NCBI GenBank assembly: GCA_023052935.1
Contig: CM041297.1
Location: 47,659,917-47,723,916 of the forward strand
Source of the DNA: Piezodorus guildinii
Taxonomy: Eukaryota; Arthropoda; Insecta; Hemiptera; Pentatomidae
Length of the DNA: 64,000 nt
Reading direction: 5' to 3'
Each line of letters starts with the position of its first letter. Within the stretch, counting starts at the first letter, position 1. The position numbers were made by a program, and so were the translations under genes. Below are positions 34,447 through 45,596 of this stretch, piece after piece. A model generated the notes under the pieces. The model worked only from the letters and a program-made list of their open reading frames with translations. It did not search any database and had not been told where the DNA came from.

Positions 34447-34458
34447 AATTCCTCAACA

Positions 34459-35189
34459 CATTTAGAGCATCAGGTGATTATTCTTGTTTTATCCTGGTCA
34501 TTTCTTACCATAAAGAAGAAATCAAGGGATCTGAATATATCAACAAATTATTTAAATATTGTCCAACTCTTTCGATACTTTTCCTACTTACTATTATTAT
34601 TCTCCAATAGCTAGAAGGAAGAAAAAAAATTTTCCTCGTTAACCGGCACGAACCCGCAGGTAATTATAAGTGGAAAGTAAACTATAAACCTTCTAGTTAA
34701 TTTCTGTAGAGGTAGATTTCTGAGAGATTTTCGTTATGAATGTTTTAATTTTTTTTTTTATGTTTCTTATTTAAAAAAAAACTTTAAGAGTCCATAAACG
34801 TTCAAGCTGCATAAACTTAAATTATGATACTAAAGTTAAATTATCTTAATAAAGATGATTCATTAATTTTGGTTCTTCAAAATAGTTGTGGTACTTTTTT
34901 TAAAAATAAAAGGACATTTTCCATGGACGGTCGTTTTAATAAGATATCTTAGGTAGAAATTTTTATTTAAAAAAAATGTCGATGGGCAATGATAATAGAA
35001 ACTAAGAAAAACAGCTTAACAAAAAAAGTATGGGGAAATTTGAAGTTTCAAATAATGGTCCTATGTCCACCAAATGTATAGGCTCACTCCACTGTGCGGA
35101 TTGATGATCTATTAAATAAAGAATGTTGACAGAACATAAATGTTTTAAACGTTTTTTAAAAATAAAAGTGTAAACCAATATAGCTTCTC
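34459..35189. other. No gene seen
   Basis: This is AT-rich host sequence downstream of the Jockey insertion. Confidence 0.5.
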
Positions 35190-35600
35190 CTATACCTAGC
35201 GACAAATGTTATATAACTAATAATATCCTCCATTAAATTTCTGATAAATATACTGTCGGCAATATTTTCTCCGAGCAACAGCAACTGAAAATCTGAGGGT
35301 GAAAAAAACACGTGATTTTATTTCTTTCAAAAATATTGCTCCTATAGGTCCTAGTGACAAACATTTTATTACTAAATATATTTTTTTTTTACTAAATTTT
35401 TGACATGGAGACTGTCGTCAAATTCTCAATGCAAGCAGCTCTAACACAATTTTTAAATTCAAAACAATACAACTCCTAAACGGTAGGTCCTAGTGACAAA
35501 TGTTATATGACAATAAATATTTTTCATTAAATTTCTGACCCGGAAAATGTCGAATTATCAATCCGACCTATACCAAAACAGCAAGAGGATGTCAAATTAA
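35190..35600. repeat. Three degenerate tandem units of ~148 bp
   Basis: Units starting near 35190, 35345 and 35485 share the core CCTAGTGACAAA(T/C)(G/A)TT, then ATTAAATTTCTGAC about 40 bp later, and a (C/G)TGTCG word after that. Identity between units is low, so the array is old. No coding pattern is shared between units. Confidence 0.68.
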
Positions 35601-36195
35601 GGGCGAAAATATTTACACAATGAAAGTGACAGAACTCCAACCAAAGACATCCATGTAAACTTATCGCCTAACGTTTCCTGATAAAACTAAATCATACGTT
35701 CCTGTATCGGGCATGACATGACCATTTGTTCCAAAATTGAATAATATAAAAACAACTTTAAATGTAGTCGTAAAGAGTGAAAACGTGTTTTCTCTGATGG
35801 TCTGAAAGGAAATAGGGAGTACGTGCTGCCGTAGTAATGGACAATAAACATCAAACGCTTCTCTACGACCCATCGCAGTGCTACATAATATACTCTTCAT
35901 GCCATAGGTACCAATAACTTCTGAAATACATAGCCTGACTGTGCACTAAAATCGTTCACATCCTTCCTAAGTATAACGCATACAAAACTCATGGAGTACA
36001 ATATTTTCTTTAAAACGAATTAAAAGATGTCAGTTTTAATGAGATTTGACCTTTACAACTTTATTGCAGGATTCAAATGACCCAGGTGGTTTGAAAGCCC
36101 AGACAAATATGTCAGATTAACCTATAATTTAGGAATTTCTAATGATATGTATGGAACATATTTAAATCTTCGTGCCTGATTATTATATTATAAGT
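35601..36195. other. No confident gene
   Basis: A 79-codon open frame lies on the minus strand at 35661-35900 (AMGRREAFDVYCPLLRQHV), with no recognisable domain and no splice context. I leave it unassigned. Confidence 0.4.
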
Positions 36196-36570
36196 AAAAT
36201 AATTTAACATTCATCATCATCATCAATCCGGCGCTACACCAGCCTTATCCAGTTATTTCTATCTTGTGCAGCCAACATCCAGTTCCTCACTCCCAGGATA
36301 TCCCTTGCATCCGCTGTCACACCATACGACCATCTAAGTTTCGGTCTTCCTCTTCTTCTGATGCTGTGGAGAGGTTCAGTTAAAATGGCCTTAGGGATCT
36401 TCTTATCCTCCATTCTAGCCACGTGACCAGCCCACCACAGTATGCCAAGCTTTAAGGTCATAACGACATCATTGTCCTTAAAACCTGTATAGAGTTCATT
36501 ATTGGTCTGCCTTCTCCAATGTCCATTGAGATGAACTCTTCCAAAAATTCGTCGAAAATAATTCAACATT
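36196..36570 (-). mobile_element. RTE-like element, 5'-truncated, (GAT)n tail, 16-bp TSD
   Basis: The insertion is 36212-36554, flanked by AAAATAATTTAACATT (36196-36211) and AAAATAATTCAACATT (36555-36570), with one mismatch. The minus strand ends in (GATGAT)n rather than poly(A). Confidence 0.88.
36234..36554 (-). pseudogene. C-terminal end of an RTE-like reverse transcriptase
   Basis: The protein reads WRRQTNNELYTGF, LGILWWAGHVARMEDKKIPK, RRRGRPKLRW and AAQDRNNWIRLV, stopping at 36234. The words RWAGHVARM and GRP..RW...V..D are hallmarks of the C-terminal region of a widespread insect LINE group, often annotated as endonuclease-reverse transcriptase. This ~100-residue piece lacks the catalytic domain. 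The frame is open throughout. It belongs to a different subfamily from 3676-4672: the tail is (GAT)n and the residues differ. The first residues of the longer open frame (beyond 36554) are host sequence. Confidence 0.88.
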
Positions 36571-36779
36571 ATAATGTATAATTCTGTAAAAAATCACTTA
36601 ATGCTCCTAAGTAGAAAGTTCTATACTTTCTTCTACCCAAATCACCAAAACTACAAATTGGACGGAAACTGAATTTACAGTTTATCAAAAAGGACTCGCA
36701 TACAAAAATGCAATCATTTCAATGAAAAATTTAAAGACTTATAACGACAGATCATTGGTAAGTAAACAATTAAACCCTA
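36571..36779. other. No gene seen
   Basis: Short host spacer. Confidence 0.5.
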
Positions 36780-37092
36780 CATGGGGACTTACAACAACTA
36801 ACAGTTAACCAACACATACGAATTCGCTATTTACGTTTACACATAAGACTGCACGGACACGATAATAGACTTGTAAACTGCATGTCAATGGCTGATATGC
36901 CTGTAAGAAGAAGCTAAAAGAAGTTGAATAAGAGACCTCTTCTGTTAAATTAAAGCCTAGAAAGAAGTGCAGCTAGGCACTTACCTTCGTGTAGCCTATC
37001 ATGCTGCTACCCATGCTACTATAGTTTCATACAACACATTTTCTAATTGTCAAATAACTCCTGACAAGTGTGAATAAAAACATTAGAAAACA
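36780..37092 (+). pseudogene. Non-LTR family Z, ORF2 end and 3' UTR
   Basis: Starting at GACTTACAACAACTAACAGT, one frame reads DLQQLTVNQHIR, HGHDNRLVNCMSMADMPVRR and then a stop, parallel to LQQPTVDQHIR...MPVRRRLKRSW at 8204-8413. The 3' UTR (TTAAAGCCTAG through TGACAAGTGTGAATAAAAAC) ends at about 37085. This is the most complete family Z 3' UTR in the window. No upstream reverse transcriptase is attached and no TSD was recognised. Confidence 0.7.
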
Positions 37093-38039
37093 AAAATTTA
37101 AATCAATAATCGTCACCTCCTGCTGAACGGTGTGAAGTCCAAATTTTCTTTCACAGCTGGAAATAGACTTTATGTTGCTTATGCGGTATCCAGTTTCCAA
37201 GGTTTGATAATTTTCTGAACTCCTTTGTATGACGAAAGATTGTTCCATGAGATGAATCCATCCTTTCTTTGACCTATCTTCTGTATTAACAGTGAATATT
37301 AAGATACTCACAAAGATTTTAAAAACTTAGCTATCACAATTATTAAGGATGTTCTTTAGTGCGTTCACCATAAATGCTACTTTCTCCCAATTTGAATTCT
37401 TTAAACAATTTCTAGGCAATCGTTAGATTGATAATGTGCTCAATGAATACATCATTAATTTTTATCGCCGTAGATCTGGCTGATTCCCCACACGAATAGA
37501 AACAATATAACACAGCATGTTATAATATTGATTATCGATGCTCATTTTCTATGGATGCCAACATGCGCCTGCTGTTTACGAAAATTGTTGACTATCTGAC
37601 TAATACATTTTTCCATCGACAAGTATTGATAGCTTCAAAATCGTATTGGTGGTCATGGCGAATCACAAGCATGTTATTTGTGTACACCTGTTTTAATTTA
37701 TATTAATTCGGAAACGTAACGAGCTGTTAATTAAATTGATAATAATTCCTTTCCAGTGAATGGGGATGAAATTATTTGTTGAGCAGACCAAAAGCAATTA
37801 TCATAACTAAATCTCTTACTATACCTTAGCGTATATGCCACTGGCCTAAGTATGAAACAACAGTATGGAATTCTACATCTGCTGCGCCAGGACTCTTCAG
37901 GATTGTAGAAGTACGTTTTTTTTTTTCCCTAAATTAAGTTCAACCAAGCTTCTGGCTTCTTACGATTAAAATTTCCTCCTATAGTATACCAAAAATATTA
38001 AATGTCCTTCCTGCTCTTAAGCCAATATCGACATTTTCA
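37093..38039. other. No gene; GC-balanced block at 37440-37800
   Basis: The block 37440-37800 is complex, with homeodomain-type words (CTGTTAATTAAATTG near 37723, ACATCATTAATTTTTATCGC near 37450) and an E-box-like ACACCTGTT. It may be regulatory; this is inference. The rest is plain AT-rich sequence. Confidence 0.42.
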
Positions 38040-38660
38040 CTGTTAAACCTTCTTTGCATTCTACAGTGAGAAATCTTGGTGTGAGCTGTGACCAAAACCT
38101 AATTGGTAAAATAACCATGTATCTCATAGCATTCAAAATTACATAGCTTCCTTTGAAATGTTTTGAAAATTGGATGATGCATTGCCTTTTAAAGTTCGTC
38201 GTTCTCTGATTGCATACCTCATTTTTCCCACTTCGACTGTATCTACCTTGTATTCAGTGGACTTAAAATGAGATAGGAATTACTTATGAAATTTTTCATT
38301 AGATTCACCCTCGTAGGCCCCAGACGATCCCGCGCCTCCAACAGGTATGCCGAGTTGAAGTGCCTCAATCCAGTTTCTCGGTGAAGATATTTCCTGATTG
38401 CACACCTATTTTGTACCTTTAAAACCAAAAAACTATATTAATAAACCTACTCATCCCTTGTTCCTCTGTTCAATCTTATAATTCGATTTCCCAGCCCACT
38501 AACCTCTATTTCTTGCTCAACATCTCTCTTTAAACAATTCTTTACTTTTGCGTTTAGCAATTTCATACCATTCTCTTTATCCAAAGCATCATCTTCAACT
38601 TCATTGAAAAACCACTTGTTCTTTCATTTACTCAGCCATTCATCTTTAAAATAAATGTAA
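38040..38660 (+). pseudogene. CR1/L2-like reverse transcriptase remnant
   Basis: One plus frame near 38066 reads TVRNLGVSCDQNL, the post-YADD segment of CR1/L2-type proteins. Further on, another frame reads STSLFKQFFTFAFSNFIPFS, then ASSSTSLKNHLFFHL, fitting the C-terminal pattern F..SF...A..LWN.LP....SL..FK..L. Many indels and stops separate the parts. No tail or TSD was seen. I regard it as an old fragment; the family is tentative. Confidence 0.48.
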
Positions 38661-39149
38661 ACAAAAAAGAATGTTACTGATTATATTCCAAGGACTACTA
38701 CGAATTCGTAAATAAAATTTAAAAAAAATGTTTCTATGTTTTTATCATTTTAGTGAGAAGTGAAATGTAGTATCTCCATTTATGCACAAGCTTATTATTA
38801 CTTGTTAATAATATGTCGTATATACTACTGTTATAACTAATTTAAGTCTTATAATTATAGCTTTAATTTTGTTTTTTGTGCCAGACACAAGACTGTTTTT
38901 TTTAACACTACTGTTATTCTTAGAGGACTGAAAGTCCCAGAGTAAAATTTACTTTTCTTTTTTTACATTTCTATCCATCTTCAGAAGGTTTGTGGACGAA
39001 CAATTTTTGAGTTTTGCGGTCTAATATTACATGGATCACTTGAACCATGTAAACATCATCATTTAGTAGATGTGTCACAGTACAAGGGTGATATATTGGA
39101 CCATTAAGAGAATATATATATAATCAATGTTATTACATTGGAATGCTCT
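38661..39149. other. No gene seen
   Basis: AT-rich spacer. Confidence 0.5.
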
Positions 39150-39323
39150 TTGACGCCTAAGCTAATAGTCCTGTAGGAGTCCGAGCAACAGGTGGCCGAG
39201 CCTGGGGGCTTGATTAAGTTCTGTTGGAACAGTGGACATCAATCCGGTTGTATTATCTAGGCTACATGCTGTATTTGTATGTATAATGATTTATAACTAT
39301 ATGGATGTATAAAAAAAAAAAAA
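39150..39323 (+). mobile_element. Possible poly(A)-tailed retrocopy tail
   Basis: A GC-balanced stretch (CAACAGGTGGCCGAGCCTGG) ends in a 14-base A-run at 39310-39323. The words resemble part of the Jockey 3' UTR at 34150-34180 (GGAGCAGCCGAGTCCAGGG), so a truncated Jockey relative is possible. There is no coding sequence. Confidence 0.33.
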
Positions 39324-40168
39324 ATACCGTTATATCAAATTCAAGGTTTCAAAGGGCTGTAAATATTTCAATCCTATTTAATACTTACCAATACTTAAAA
39401 TGCCCTCAGAGCATTCTCCAAGGTTCTTGAATCCCCTTTGACATCATCAAAACAAATCCCAGTTCGACTATTTGCTTAAAAGAAGAAACATGATGGTGTC
39501 CTACGAAACTCTCATAATTTTATGGCATTACTAAAAAAAATATAAAGTGAAAGGTGTCCTTGACCTGCGCGGCGTTAGAAAAAAAAATAGCAATGGAGAT
39601 ACGACGTTGAAAATGAAGAAGTACACCTCATCAATTACCTGGGAGGTTAGAAATTTGTGAGACTTTATTTATAAACCCTTCTTTATTGCATTCGTAGCAA
39701 GGAATATTCTTTTAAGAGCTATATCGGTTTCAAAGAAAAATAAAATCACTATGTTACATCCATACATGTTTTGACACACTTTCTGTTGTTGTTGGATGGA
39801 TCAGAAATTTGATGACAGTTCTTTGGTTAAAAAAATTGTTGTAGGTTTTTTTTTTGTAGATTATTCCTTACCTTCTTCATTTCATTGATCTGCTGGTTCG
39901 GTCCGTCAGGAAGCAAGCTCAGTTTCTTCCTGACTGGGGTAAGCAGTTGATTTTAAATAGAATTTTCTAATTATGCTAAGTCAAACAAAAAATCAGACCA
40001 TACTTTATATTTCTTTAATATATTTCATCTATGACAATCAGCTGCCAAACGCAAAATGTTGAAACAGATATATATTGCCGGCAACGAAAATAAACTCATG
40101 AATACGAAGTTAGAATCAGCCAATATATATAAGCAATGTTTAGGAATAATTAATCACATAATATAACG
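39324..40168. other. No gene seen
   Basis: This is AT-rich host sequence with no legible repeat. Confidence 0.5.
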
Positions 40169-40862
40169 GTGTATTATATATATTTTTTTTTTGTTTTTTT
40201 TAACGAGGGTAGGTGGAAATCTTCAAAAGACGCGGATAGGCCCGTACCTATCCGTGTGTCTGATTTCTACCCACTAAAACCAACCTCCCTACACCTGTTT
40301 CTCACCCTCCACGGGACCACCGTTAGGCATTACTTCGTGGAGGAGAGTGGCTGTGTGCCGCCCCGTTGTTAGGCGCCTTACCCTATATTTCTAGGCACGC
40401 CTCTCCTTCTCTTCCATTCTCAATTTCTTGATGACGTCCGCAGCCAGACGTTGGCCCGCCATCCAGTTCTCCTGAGAAAGTAGCATGAGGTTGACGATGT
40501 TGTCAGGTGTAGCTACTGATCTGCATATTTCTTGAAATTCTTCCCTCTCTACTTGAAAGCGAGGACAGCAGAAGAATACGTGTTCTACTGTCTCATCTAT
40601 TGTTGGGCATCTTGGACATTCTGCTGTATTGTCCAACTTAAACCGTAATTGGTAGGCTCTGAAGCAGCCATGTCCAGTGAGCATTTGGGTAAGGTAGTAG
40701 TCCACTTCCCCGTGGCTTCTATCCATCCAGGATTGGATGCAAGGTACCAGCCTATGGGTCCACCTTCCGCTCGCTGCCAAATCCCAGCGTCGCTGTCACT
40801 TTTGGACTGTCTGCTTCCTCTCTTCGGTTCTAGGAATGTGGACAACACTGTGTATTATATAT
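40169..40862 (-). mobile_element. R1-like element 3' end with 13-bp TSD
   Basis: The insertion is 40182-40850, between perfect GTGTATTATATAT repeats (40169-40181 and 40850-40862; the edges share a base). The minus-strand 3' UTR (about 40200-40390) is GC-rich and ends in a short A-rich tail. True R1 elements insert in 28S rDNA, but no rDNA is present, so this is an R1-clade element with relaxed targeting or a 5'-truncated stray copy. Confidence 0.9.
40391..40810 (-). pseudogene. R1-like ORF2 C-terminus with zinc knuckle
   Basis: The minus strand reads QRRWDLAASGRWTHRLVP, DYYLTQMLTGHGCFRAYQ, AECPRCPTIDETVEHVFFCC and LAADVIKKL before stopping at 40391. The LTQ.LTGHG motif and the CPRC...T.EHV..CC zinc knuckle are characteristic of the region after the reverse transcriptase in R1-clade ORF2. 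About 135 residues are present and the frame is intact within them. The catalytic domains are absent because of 5' truncation. The apparent start in the open frame is not a real start codon. Confidence 0.9.
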
Positions 40863-41339
40863 GTATGTATATGGGTATGATTGTGTGTGTGTGTCTCTGT
40901 ATGAATATAAAAAGTGCTATGAAAATAGGGCTGGACTGGGGATAGAAATTTCGGATGGGAAAGTTATATCCCTTAATACATTTAGAGTCCCTTTGCATGC
41001 ATACGTAGTGGGTTACAGCCCATTTAGGTGAGCATATTTTATGTGTTTTTTATTATATTTTCCATAAAATTACTAATAAAAAAATTGTTAACTAAAAACT
41101 GCCTTGCTATATATTGGATTAATATAAGTGTACTATAACAATCTTAACTAATTGATTTTCGTTAATTTTATAATTTGACATTTGCTTATAAGATTATGAT
41201 TACACGATGACATTTTGCTATTGCTTGTATGATTTTTAGTATGGTGACTTTTAGTAAACAGGTAATAATTCTCAACATTTTCGTCTGGCATTCTCTTTTC
41301 TTGTTAATTTTTTTTTATTGTTTCAACCTATTATTAATT
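40863..41339. other. No gene seen
   Basis: AT-rich host spacer. Confidence 0.5.
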
Positions 41340-41912
41340 TTTTTTTAAAGTTACGATTCGCTATTTAGGACTCCTCCTTGACAAACGCCTAAAGAATCCG
41401 CATACAAAACTAAAAAGACAAGAAACTGCTCGACGTTTTCGCCTACTCCAACACTTACTAGACAGACGATCCAACCTTCCACTTAACTACAAAAGACTCA
41501 TTTACATGACAATCATAAGGCATATCTGGACCTACAAAGCTGAGCTTTGGGGCTCTACCAAACCATCAAACGCTCCTTATTTTGTCACGAATAAAATCAT
41601 CCACAATGACCTTAATGTTTCATATGTTGCTTATTTGGCCCGTACCAGGTATCACTCCTTCTTTGAAAAACTCCCATTCTAATCCATTAGTTTCAATCCT
41701 TGCTTCCTCCTTAATTCCTGATAATCCTCTGAAGCGTCTGAAAAGAAGATGGCCTTCAGACCTTCTTGTTTAGACTCACTACTAAGGAGTGCAACCAATG
41801 GGTAGTTTCTCTTCATGTTTATTTTATGTATTATACCTTTAATCAGCATATTTATCTGTTGTATTTTATACAGTTGTAAATTTCAATAAATACAATTTAA
41901 AAAATAAATGTT
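41340..41912 (+). pseudogene. Jockey family 1 tail, plus strand, internally deleted
   Basis: From about 41343 the plus strand reads TIRYLGLLLDKRLKNPHTKL, RSNLPLNYKRLIYMT, then ELWGSTKPSNAPYFVTNK, where the expected SRIQSLQSK..LRKILN segment is missing (a deletion of about 50 bp between 41570 and 41580). A frameshift follows near 41675, and the ORF ends at RLKRRWPSDLLV (stop 41771-41773). The 3' UTR ends ATTTCAATAAATACAA at about 41908. It is the only plus-strand family 1 copy I found. Confidence 0.85.
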
Positions 41913-43307
41913 ACAGATAAATATGGCGCTATGATGCCGATAGCTACATTTTCATCTTATTAAAGAAATATAAAGTATGGATTGTTTGTTGGTGTAACTT
42001 ACCTTAATTATAAAATTAAATACTATTGTTCTATTTATATCTATTGTTTTTCCCAGTCAAGAAGAAATACTTAATGCACTTTTTTGTTGTTTAAGTAAAG
42101 TCCTGTAAAATAAATAATATGTTTCTTCAATGTCCATATTTTTGTTTATCTAGAATGTATCGAAACATTGTCAGGAATACAATTGCTAAGTTATATACAC
42201 GGTCCATTGGAGTAAGTTCTGACTTACCTAATCTAATATTTGTGAATTATCTCATAAATTACTCTAGACTATTATGAATATTCAAAGGCTGTCCTCACTC
42301 GGTGTCGGAGATAACAAAGTTGTGAAGTTTGTTATTCCCCAACTCCTCCCCCACTCTTTAATATGTTATCTCTCTTCCGTGTGCTTATTAATTTATGTTA
42401 GACCAATAATTATATCTGATAAAAGTCATGCCCCTTCATCAACTGTTAAATGTAGCAGATACGCTGTTAAATATAAGTTAGAATACACTTATGTTAGACC
42501 ATGTTAAATATGACTAAGTTTAAATTGTGTTTTGAGGGAACATTGTGTGTTGAAAGTGTTAAAAAATTGTTTAAAAACAAACACGTTTTAAAACATTATT
42601 GTCGTGCGTATTTACTTAAATCAAACACATAAGTAGAAATATTTTGAATAAAAAGAAATTTTTGGAAAATTTTTATGATTTTGGTTGTATAAAGACACGG
42701 TTGACATTATGAATCAGAATTAAATTTACGTAGCTATTTGATCTGTTGTAGGAAATATCTTAAAAATAATATTGATCCGTGTAATATTTTTTTAATAATA
42801 CTAACGGTGTTATGAGGAGTAAGGGGGTTTATCTTCAATATTCTATTATTAAATGTATTTTATAATAATACTATCAGTAATAAGAATACATCATGTAAAT
42901 ATAAGGATATAGGGTCATGATGTGTATGGCACCAGATACTATCACGAAATAAATACATAAATGTAAGCATAATCTATTTTCCAAAATTGATAATTCAAAT
43001 CATTTATAAAATTAACAATTATCAACCTTTAAATAAATGAATCCAGCCCGGAGGACCAATTGTAATCAGCAAGTTCTAAAATCCATTTTCTATTGATTGA
43101 GTTGCTTATGAAAGCAGGTTATATTTCTTCTAGGATCATAAACCTATTAATTAGAATGATTATTAAGTGTTTTTGCTTGTTTTTATTGACAGTCTCTCCT
43201 CATGACACCTCGTTAAATCCTATTTATTTCCGCTGAGAATATTTTTTGCTTCTATATTTGAGAACACAATGGCTTCTTTTGATTATGTAATTCTTTTTTT
43301 ATTTTAA
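41913..43307. other. No confident gene
   Basis: A 77-codon open frame at 42274-42507 (GVGDNKVVKFVIPQLLPHSL) has no recognisable domain. The rest is AT-rich. Confidence 0.45.
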
Positions 43308-43614
43308 ATATTGTTTTATTGAGAAATAATACAATCTGCCACTATCTTGGGCAATAAGTATTGGAGTTAAAATAATTCATTCATTCCATATGTACAAAGT
43401 AAAACAAGCAAAAAATAAAATAAAATAAGTCAACCTAAATAACAAATGAAAAAAATCTTTTGGCCACATTCATACCTATTTACATACTGACCTGGAAACA
43501 CCGAATCGAACCTGTGCATCCAGAAATGTCAGGAGATCCCAGCGCCTCTCAGTCAGCCGCGTCACCAATCTAGTCTGTGGAGACTGAGAAGGGCGCTAGA
43601 CCCACACACTCTCA
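43308..43614 (-). mobile_element. 3' UTR of a Jockey element related to the 29.7-kb copy
   Basis: The minus strand contains GAGGCGCTGGGATCTCCTG and ends ATTATTTCTCAATAAAACAA, matching GGAGGCGCTGGGATCTCTTG and AATATTTCTCAATAAAAAAA in the 3' UTR of the full-length element. Between them the sequences diverge. There is no coding part. Confidence 0.68.
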
Positions 43615-44489
43615 GGTATGTAATTATTAGAATAATCCTTTGTTTTAATACTTCTTATGTTTCTAAAAAGAAAGATCGAATAATAGTTGGCATTTTTTCA
43701 CAGTTATAACTTACGAAAACAACATATATTTCTCTAGTTGATCATTTGAAATAGCTCTCTAGCCCTTACGTGACCACTTTGTTGAAGCAATCAGTGTCTT
43801 GTAGGGTTGAGGTTGTTAGGGCAGTAAGTTATCACTTTATCCCACTTCCTCTACTATTTCTGTTTCTGCCATCTATTTACGGGTTGTTGTTTTATTTTAT
43901 TTATTTTTATTCTTCCTCTAAAAATGTATTCTAGGTAATTTCCATTTGTTGGATTAGATTTTAAAAATAGGCAACGGAACTGTAAAATAAATGTAATGAA
44001 CACACATTTGCTTTTCGATTATCCTTACATTCGAAATGAAATTACATCTATTTAAAAAAATTGAATTATTTCTGAAATGAAAAATGTTGTAGAAGTAGAA
44101 AAAATAACTTTCCCTCATTTATCCGGTATGAAATCTTGATAAATAAGGCTGCAATACAGACAAAATATAAAATCACGACCAAGTTCTGCGATGATCTAGA
44201 GGATTTCAGGGAGACCGTCCAGTTCACAGTATTTATACTAGACTTTGAGAAGATTGTTAAAAAAGCCTTTAACTGGAGCGAAAAGATTTGTTCTCTATTG
44301 TATGACGAATTCACGTCTGTTTATGTCTGCTGAGTTAGTATTAAAATTTCAGCATCTTTCGCAGTAAGTAAAAAAATAAATATATAGAAATAATAAAACA
44401 ACTTTACCTCTACAACCTACGGACTTCGAGCTCAGTGCATTCGTAGATTTACTGTATTAATTAGGCCCATATCACTCTTAGCCGCCAGG
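43615..44489. other. No confident gene
   Basis: AT-rich sequence. Overlapping 65-82-codon frames on both strands at 44066-44333 have no recognisable features and are probably chance. Confidence 0.45.
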
Positions 44490-45260
44490 TTTTTCCCTAA
44501 TTATTTTCAATAATGAACCTTTGTAATCGACTTTAAAAAAAAATCACTCCCCTCAAAATACAAAGGCTTAACTCCGTTATTTTCGAAGATAGAGAAAAAA
44601 AATATTAGTGTTTTTCAACCAATAAACCGCGAATAATTAGAAAGAAGAAAAGGAAAAAAATTAAATTTTATCCCTAAATACGCCCATATTTTCGGAGATA
44701 GAGAAAAAATATATTATTATTTTTTAACCAAAAAATCGAGCATAGAAAAAAAAAAAAGGAAAGAAAAATGTTGAAATTATACTCATGAATACGCCAATAA
44801 CTCAGTTATTTTTTAAGATAGAGAAGAATATGCGGAGAGTTTTAGAATCAGTAAAGCGAGATAATAAAAAACAACAACATTAAATTAAATTAAATTAAAA
44901 ATCTATATGTACATTATATAATAGATGTAATTCTACCAAAAATCTTTTTTATCAAGTAAATTTTTTTCTCATGCAAATTTAAAACATTAAAAAAATTAGC
45001 ATATATATATATTAATATTTTTTTTATTTATTTATTTTTTTTTTATTTATTTATTTATTTTTTTTGGTTTTGGTTTTGTATGTTAGTCTTTGGCGGAAGC
45101 TATTGTTTGTTCTGTAGCAGTGAAATGTTGAAACACAACTACAGTTGAAATTATACTCATGAATACGCCAATAACTCAGTTATTTTTAAGATAGAGAATA
45201 ATATGTAGAGAGTTTTAGAATCAGTAAAGCGAGAATAATAATTAAATTAAAAAATCTATA
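44490..45260. repeat. Four degenerate tandem units around an AT/T-rich block
   Basis: Units near 44555, 44675, 44790 and 45150 share AATACGCC(A/C)ATA, a TTATTTT..AAGATAGAGAA word and a trailing AGCGAG. The last two are close copies (AATACGCCAATAACTCAGTT, GAGTTTTAGAATCAGTAAAG); the first two are diverged. Between the third and fourth lie an (AT)n/T-rich block (45001-45063) and TGTATGTTAGTCTTTGGCGG, which recurs at 46573. Confidence 0.72.
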
Positions 45261-45285
45261 TGTACAATATATTTAAGTAACAAAG

Positions 45286-45596
45286 TATAATAGATGTTTG
45301 TTTGTTTATTTATTTAACGTCACTTTATGCTACTATGGCTAATCGGACGATGCTACAGTAGGAGTCCTAAATTTTGCCTATCCAGGTTTTATTAGGATAG
45401 GGTTCTTTAAAGAGTACCTGACATCGCACAGGCTCGGGACCACCTTTTAACGTCCCCTCCAAAGGACGGCGTAACTAAGGATTTTTTACTCCCATTAAAA
45501 AATCCTAGGACCACCTGCGGGTTTGAACCCGTGACCTTTAGCATGGGAGGCTGTTACGCTAGCCACCTAGCTACAAGTGATCCCTATAATAGATGT
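45286..45596 (-). mobile_element. tRNA-derived SINE, family 2, with 12-bp TSD
   Basis: The SINE is 45298-45584, between perfect TATAATAGATGT repeats (45286-45297 and 45585-45596). The minus-strand head has an A-box-like TAGCTAGGTGGCTAGCG and a canonical B box GGTTCAAACCC, within a good T-arm stem (CGGGTTCAAACCCG). The body differs from family 1. The 3' end reads AAATAAATAAACAAAC. It inserted into the degenerate tandem repeat unit that starts near 45150, so it is younger than that array. Confidence 0.92.

Larger units (their letters stand above)
29677..34458 (+). mobile_element. Full-length Jockey-clade retrotransposon with 12-bp TSD
   Basis: The element is 29689-34446 (about 4.76 kb), between perfect AATTCCTCAACA repeats (29677-29688 and 34447-34458). 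It has a ~310-bp 5' UTR beginning GTTCTGCGCATGCGCATG, ORF1 and ORF2 in direct contact, a ~430-bp 3' UTR, an AATAAA at about 34430 and a poly(A) tail. It is the only complete element here. Its 3' UTR differs from Jockey family 1, so it represents a second Jockey family; a relative's tail lies at 43308-43614. Clean ends and a near-intact coding region indicate a fairly recent insertion. Confidence 0.96.

Noticed and set aside
38243..38428. Minus-strand 61-codon frame (VQNRCAIRKYLHRETGL) as an element protein
   Set aside because: The flanking plus strand carries the more consistent CR1/L2-like pattern on both sides, so this frame is probably antisense, although some doubt remains.
45510..45584. 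A genuine tRNA gene
   Set aside because: The tRNA-like head lacks a convincing acceptor stem and is followed by a SINE body and flanked by a 12-bp TSD, so it is the promoter part of a SINE.
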